64,000 nt of DNA from Magnolia sinica (taxonomy: Eukaryota; Streptophyta; Magnoliopsida; Magnoliales; Magnoliaceae): positions 61,057,443 through 61,121,442 of the forward strand of contig NC_080585.1 of NCBI RefSeq assembly GCF_029962835.1, in the 5' to 3' direction. How positions within the stretch are numbered: position 1 is the stretch's first letter; every line of letters begins with the position of its first letter. Shown one piece after another: positions 61,999-64,000 of this stretch. The notes below the pieces were generated by a model. The model had not been told where the DNA came from. It worked only from the letters and a program-made list of their open reading frames with translations, and did not search any database. The translations under genes were made by a program, and so were the position numbers.

Positions 61999-62407
61999 AT
62001 TACACATTTTTTTTTTTTTGAGAAGCAACCAAGTTTTATTGAGAAGAGACAAAAAGCGGAAAAGAATACAACAAAAGAGAAAAGGAAAAGAAAAACTACA
62101 GGCCCAAAAGGGCAACAATGATGAAAGGATGCAAATCCTTCAAGCCCGAAGTCCATTCAGTGACCCACACTAAAGCTTTTTGGAAGATCTGCTCCACTGA
62201 CTCGGACTTGTTCTCAAAACACCTCCTGTTTCTCTCTCCCCAAATTTCCCACAAGGCAGCCATAGGCGCCAAATGCCAAACCGCCTTGCCTTCCTTGCCC
62301 ACACCACCTTCGTCCCATGAAGCCAAAAAGTAGGGAATGGTGGCCAAACCATTCCACATGATAATTTCCTTACACACTTATAACTCAAAAGATCATAAAA
62401 AATGATT
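61999..62407 (-). mobile_element. 5'-truncated L1-type LINE, 3' end with poly(A)
   Basis: On the minus strand a coding stretch with WHLAPMAALWEIWGERNRRC and FENKSESVEQIFQKA is followed by a short 3' UTR and a poly(A) tail (poly(T) at 62010-62019 on the plus strand). W-x-x-W-x-E-R-N-x-R-x-F is the usual end of plant L1 reverse transcriptase proteins. Only about 400 bp are present, the typical result of incomplete reverse transcription. Confidence 0.82.
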
Positions 62408-62579
62408 CTACACAAGTTTCCTTTGTATAGGGTCCTAAACTATGTGCCTGTCCGACAAAAGTGATGCAACTATATTTGGTTCATATAATTTAACTGAGGT
62501 TCCTCCTAAAATGTCCTATCAGCCTTTGTTCTCACTAGCAACCTTAAAAGATGAATAAGTTCGGGATTGTAATGAAATT

Positions 62580-63190
62580 TTAGGGGATGGTGTGGTCTGG
62601 AGCTTAAGATTCAGAAGAAGCCTATTAGATGAGGAATCGGTTATCTTTGCAAATTTATTAATCAGATTGAATGAATCCCAATTGATATCTCGGCTGAGGA
62701 TAGGAAGAGGTAGACACCAGTGGCAATTTCTCGCTGAAGTTGCTCTATTCGATCTTGATGCTCGAATTGGTGACCCCCCTCCTCGTGTTCTTATTTGGGG
62801 GGCTCGTGTGCCCCTAGGATCATGGTGTTTGCATGGGTCACCATGACAAATAAATTATTGATGTTGGATAATTTAAAGAAATGAACATGTCATCAATCTG
62901 TCTCATGTGCAGAAAAGAGGAAGAATCTGTTGACCACTTGTTCACTCACTGGGGTGTAGCGAAATAAGTTTGCGAGTTCCTCCTTGATCGTTTTGGGATA
63001 TCGTGGATTTTCTATAGATCCATTGGGGACTTGTTGATGGAATCTAGGAGCAGCCCACGCAACAAAAGAAAAGTATCCTGTGTATTAGTGTGTTTTTTGC
63101 AATTATATGTGGATTGTGGAGGTTGTGGGATGAGAATAATACCCTTTTTAAAGAGTCAACTTGCAATGATAAAAAAAAAGAAGTCATTTG
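62580..63190 (+). pseudogene. LINE reverse-transcriptase C-terminal remnant
   Basis: The plus strand reads VVWSLRFRRSLLDEESVIFA, then, after a gap, CLMCRKEEESVDHLFTHWG. The second piece is the zinc-binding C-x-x-C...H-L-x-x-H box found after the LINE reverse transcriptase. A further shifted frame follows with WRLWDENNTLFK, matching the terminal W-x-x-W-x-E-N-N-x-x-F. It is broken by frameshifts and deletions and lies opposite to the neighbouring LINE fragments. Confidence 0.75.
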
Positions 63191-63735
63191 AGAGGATTCC
63201 AACTCCTCTCGTTTCTGATTCTTGGCTTTTTGAAGGGTTTTCAAAAAGTGAAGAGATTGAGCATCTGGATTCACCCAAATCCATGCTGCCAAATGCCCCT
63301 AGTTTCCCAATTCCTTTAAAATACATGCTGCCAAACAAGCCCTCATTCTCTCCCTTGGGTGCTTTCAAAATCTTGGAGACCAAATCCTCTTGCTTCTCTT
63401 TTGGCATTTTGAAGCTGTGGCCTGCTGGTAGGATGAAACGTTAAGCAGTCTGGTAAGCTTGGAGCTTATGCTTGCATTTTCACAAAAAAACATCACTCCA
63501 AAACTTTATTCTAGAACCGTCACCAACCACAAATTCCACCCTTCCATGAACTTCTCCCTCCTGCTTATCGCTGCCTTTCAAATTCCAGATGCTCTGCAGG
63601 TTGATGACACGAGTATAGTCCATCCTCCCTGGGGAGCCTCATACTTGCCAGCAATTATCCGTTTGCAATACCTATTCTACTCTCTCCTAGACCTTATATC
63701 CACTTTCCGAGTAGCGTGTGATTCATAATCTCAGG
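63191..63735. other. Intergenic with a small inverted/direct repeat
   Basis: 'ATGCTGCCAAATGCCCC' (63283) and 'ATGCTGCCAAACAAGCCC' (63326) form a short direct repeat. The surrounding 200 bp look MITE-like. No gene is recognised. Confidence 0.4.
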
Positions 63736-63739
63736 ATCT

Positions 63740-64000
63740 TGAATTCGTGTCCCCCCGTGAGACTGTTGTTGGCATGCCTCCTTCCACCCTACTAGGGGGT
63801 GCTTCTTGACTTCCCTTGCGGAAGGAAATCTCTTTGAAAATTTTCAATTCAATTGATAACACCTGCTGGGCATTGGAATAAAGACATGTAATAAATTGGC
63901 ATATTGGCAAAGCATCTTTTATCAGGGTAATATGACCACCCAAACATAACTACTTTCTATTCCATGCAGATAGTTCATGTTCCACTCTCTTCAACATAAT
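63740..64000 (-). pseudogene. LINE reverse-transcriptase fragment at the window edge
   Basis: The minus strand reads LSAWNRK, then LCLGGHITLIKDALPICQF, then KIFKEISFRK. This matches the W-x-x-x-x-L-S-x-G-G-R-x-T-L-I-K-S-V-L block that follows the reverse-transcriptase core of plant L1 proteins. A stop between the two parts shows it is degenerate. It continues beyond the window. Confidence 0.75.

Overview
The window is plant nuclear DNA, and it is almost entirely nested transposable elements. Four things show it is an angiosperm: a broken fragment of an NADH-type glutamate synthase, a broken fragment of the meiotic cyclin SDS, plant L1-type LINE and chromovirus remnants, and one ordinary GT-AG spliced gene start. 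A very abundant foldback family (arms reading like GTGGGCCCACC...ATGTATGTGTTTTATATCCACACCGTCCATCC in pieces) recurs throughout. From memory I associate it with magnoliid genomes, but that placement is an inference. I see no rRNA or tRNA gene, CRISPR array or bacterial-type operon.

Layout. 1-8535: two copies (A, B; minus strand) of a very long non-coding LTR-like repeat, with A inserted in B. 8536-11625 and 30918-about 32530: two halves of another LTR-like element (F), split by LTR copy C (11626-30917). C is itself split by a 14.4-kb CACTA DNA transposon (14970-29418). Inside the CACTA lie a further LTR copy, D (15638-21547, perfect 5-bp target duplication), fragments of two unrelated host genes, a leader-like region and a 42-bp palindromic subterminal array. 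32.5-38.5 kb: more LTR-type sequence (G and others). 38.5-40.4 kb: foldback elements upstream of the only convincing gene. 40408-40877: the first three exons of that gene, a predicted secretory/membrane protein. Its remaining exons are not visible downstream, where a chromovirus (41232-46745, carrying a hAT insertion) and a LINE (46.7-49.9 kb) lie. 49.9-52.2 kb: AT-rich DNA with a SINE remnant. 52248-57303: LTR copy E (perfect 5-bp duplication). 57.3-59.3 kb: foldback repeat and an intact-looking tRNA-derived SINE. 59292-61832: a second hAT element with a perfect 8-bp duplication. 62.0-64.0 kb: three LINE fragments.

How it fits together. Target-site duplications and interruptions give an order of events: F, then C into F, then a gene-fragment-carrying CACTA into C, then D into the captured glutamate synthase piece. 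Independently, the hAT entered the integrase region of the chromovirus. The two points most worth a second look are the giant 5-6 kb LTR family built largely of internal satellite arrays, with no protein-coding part, and the CACTA that carries pieces of at least two host genes on the same strand.
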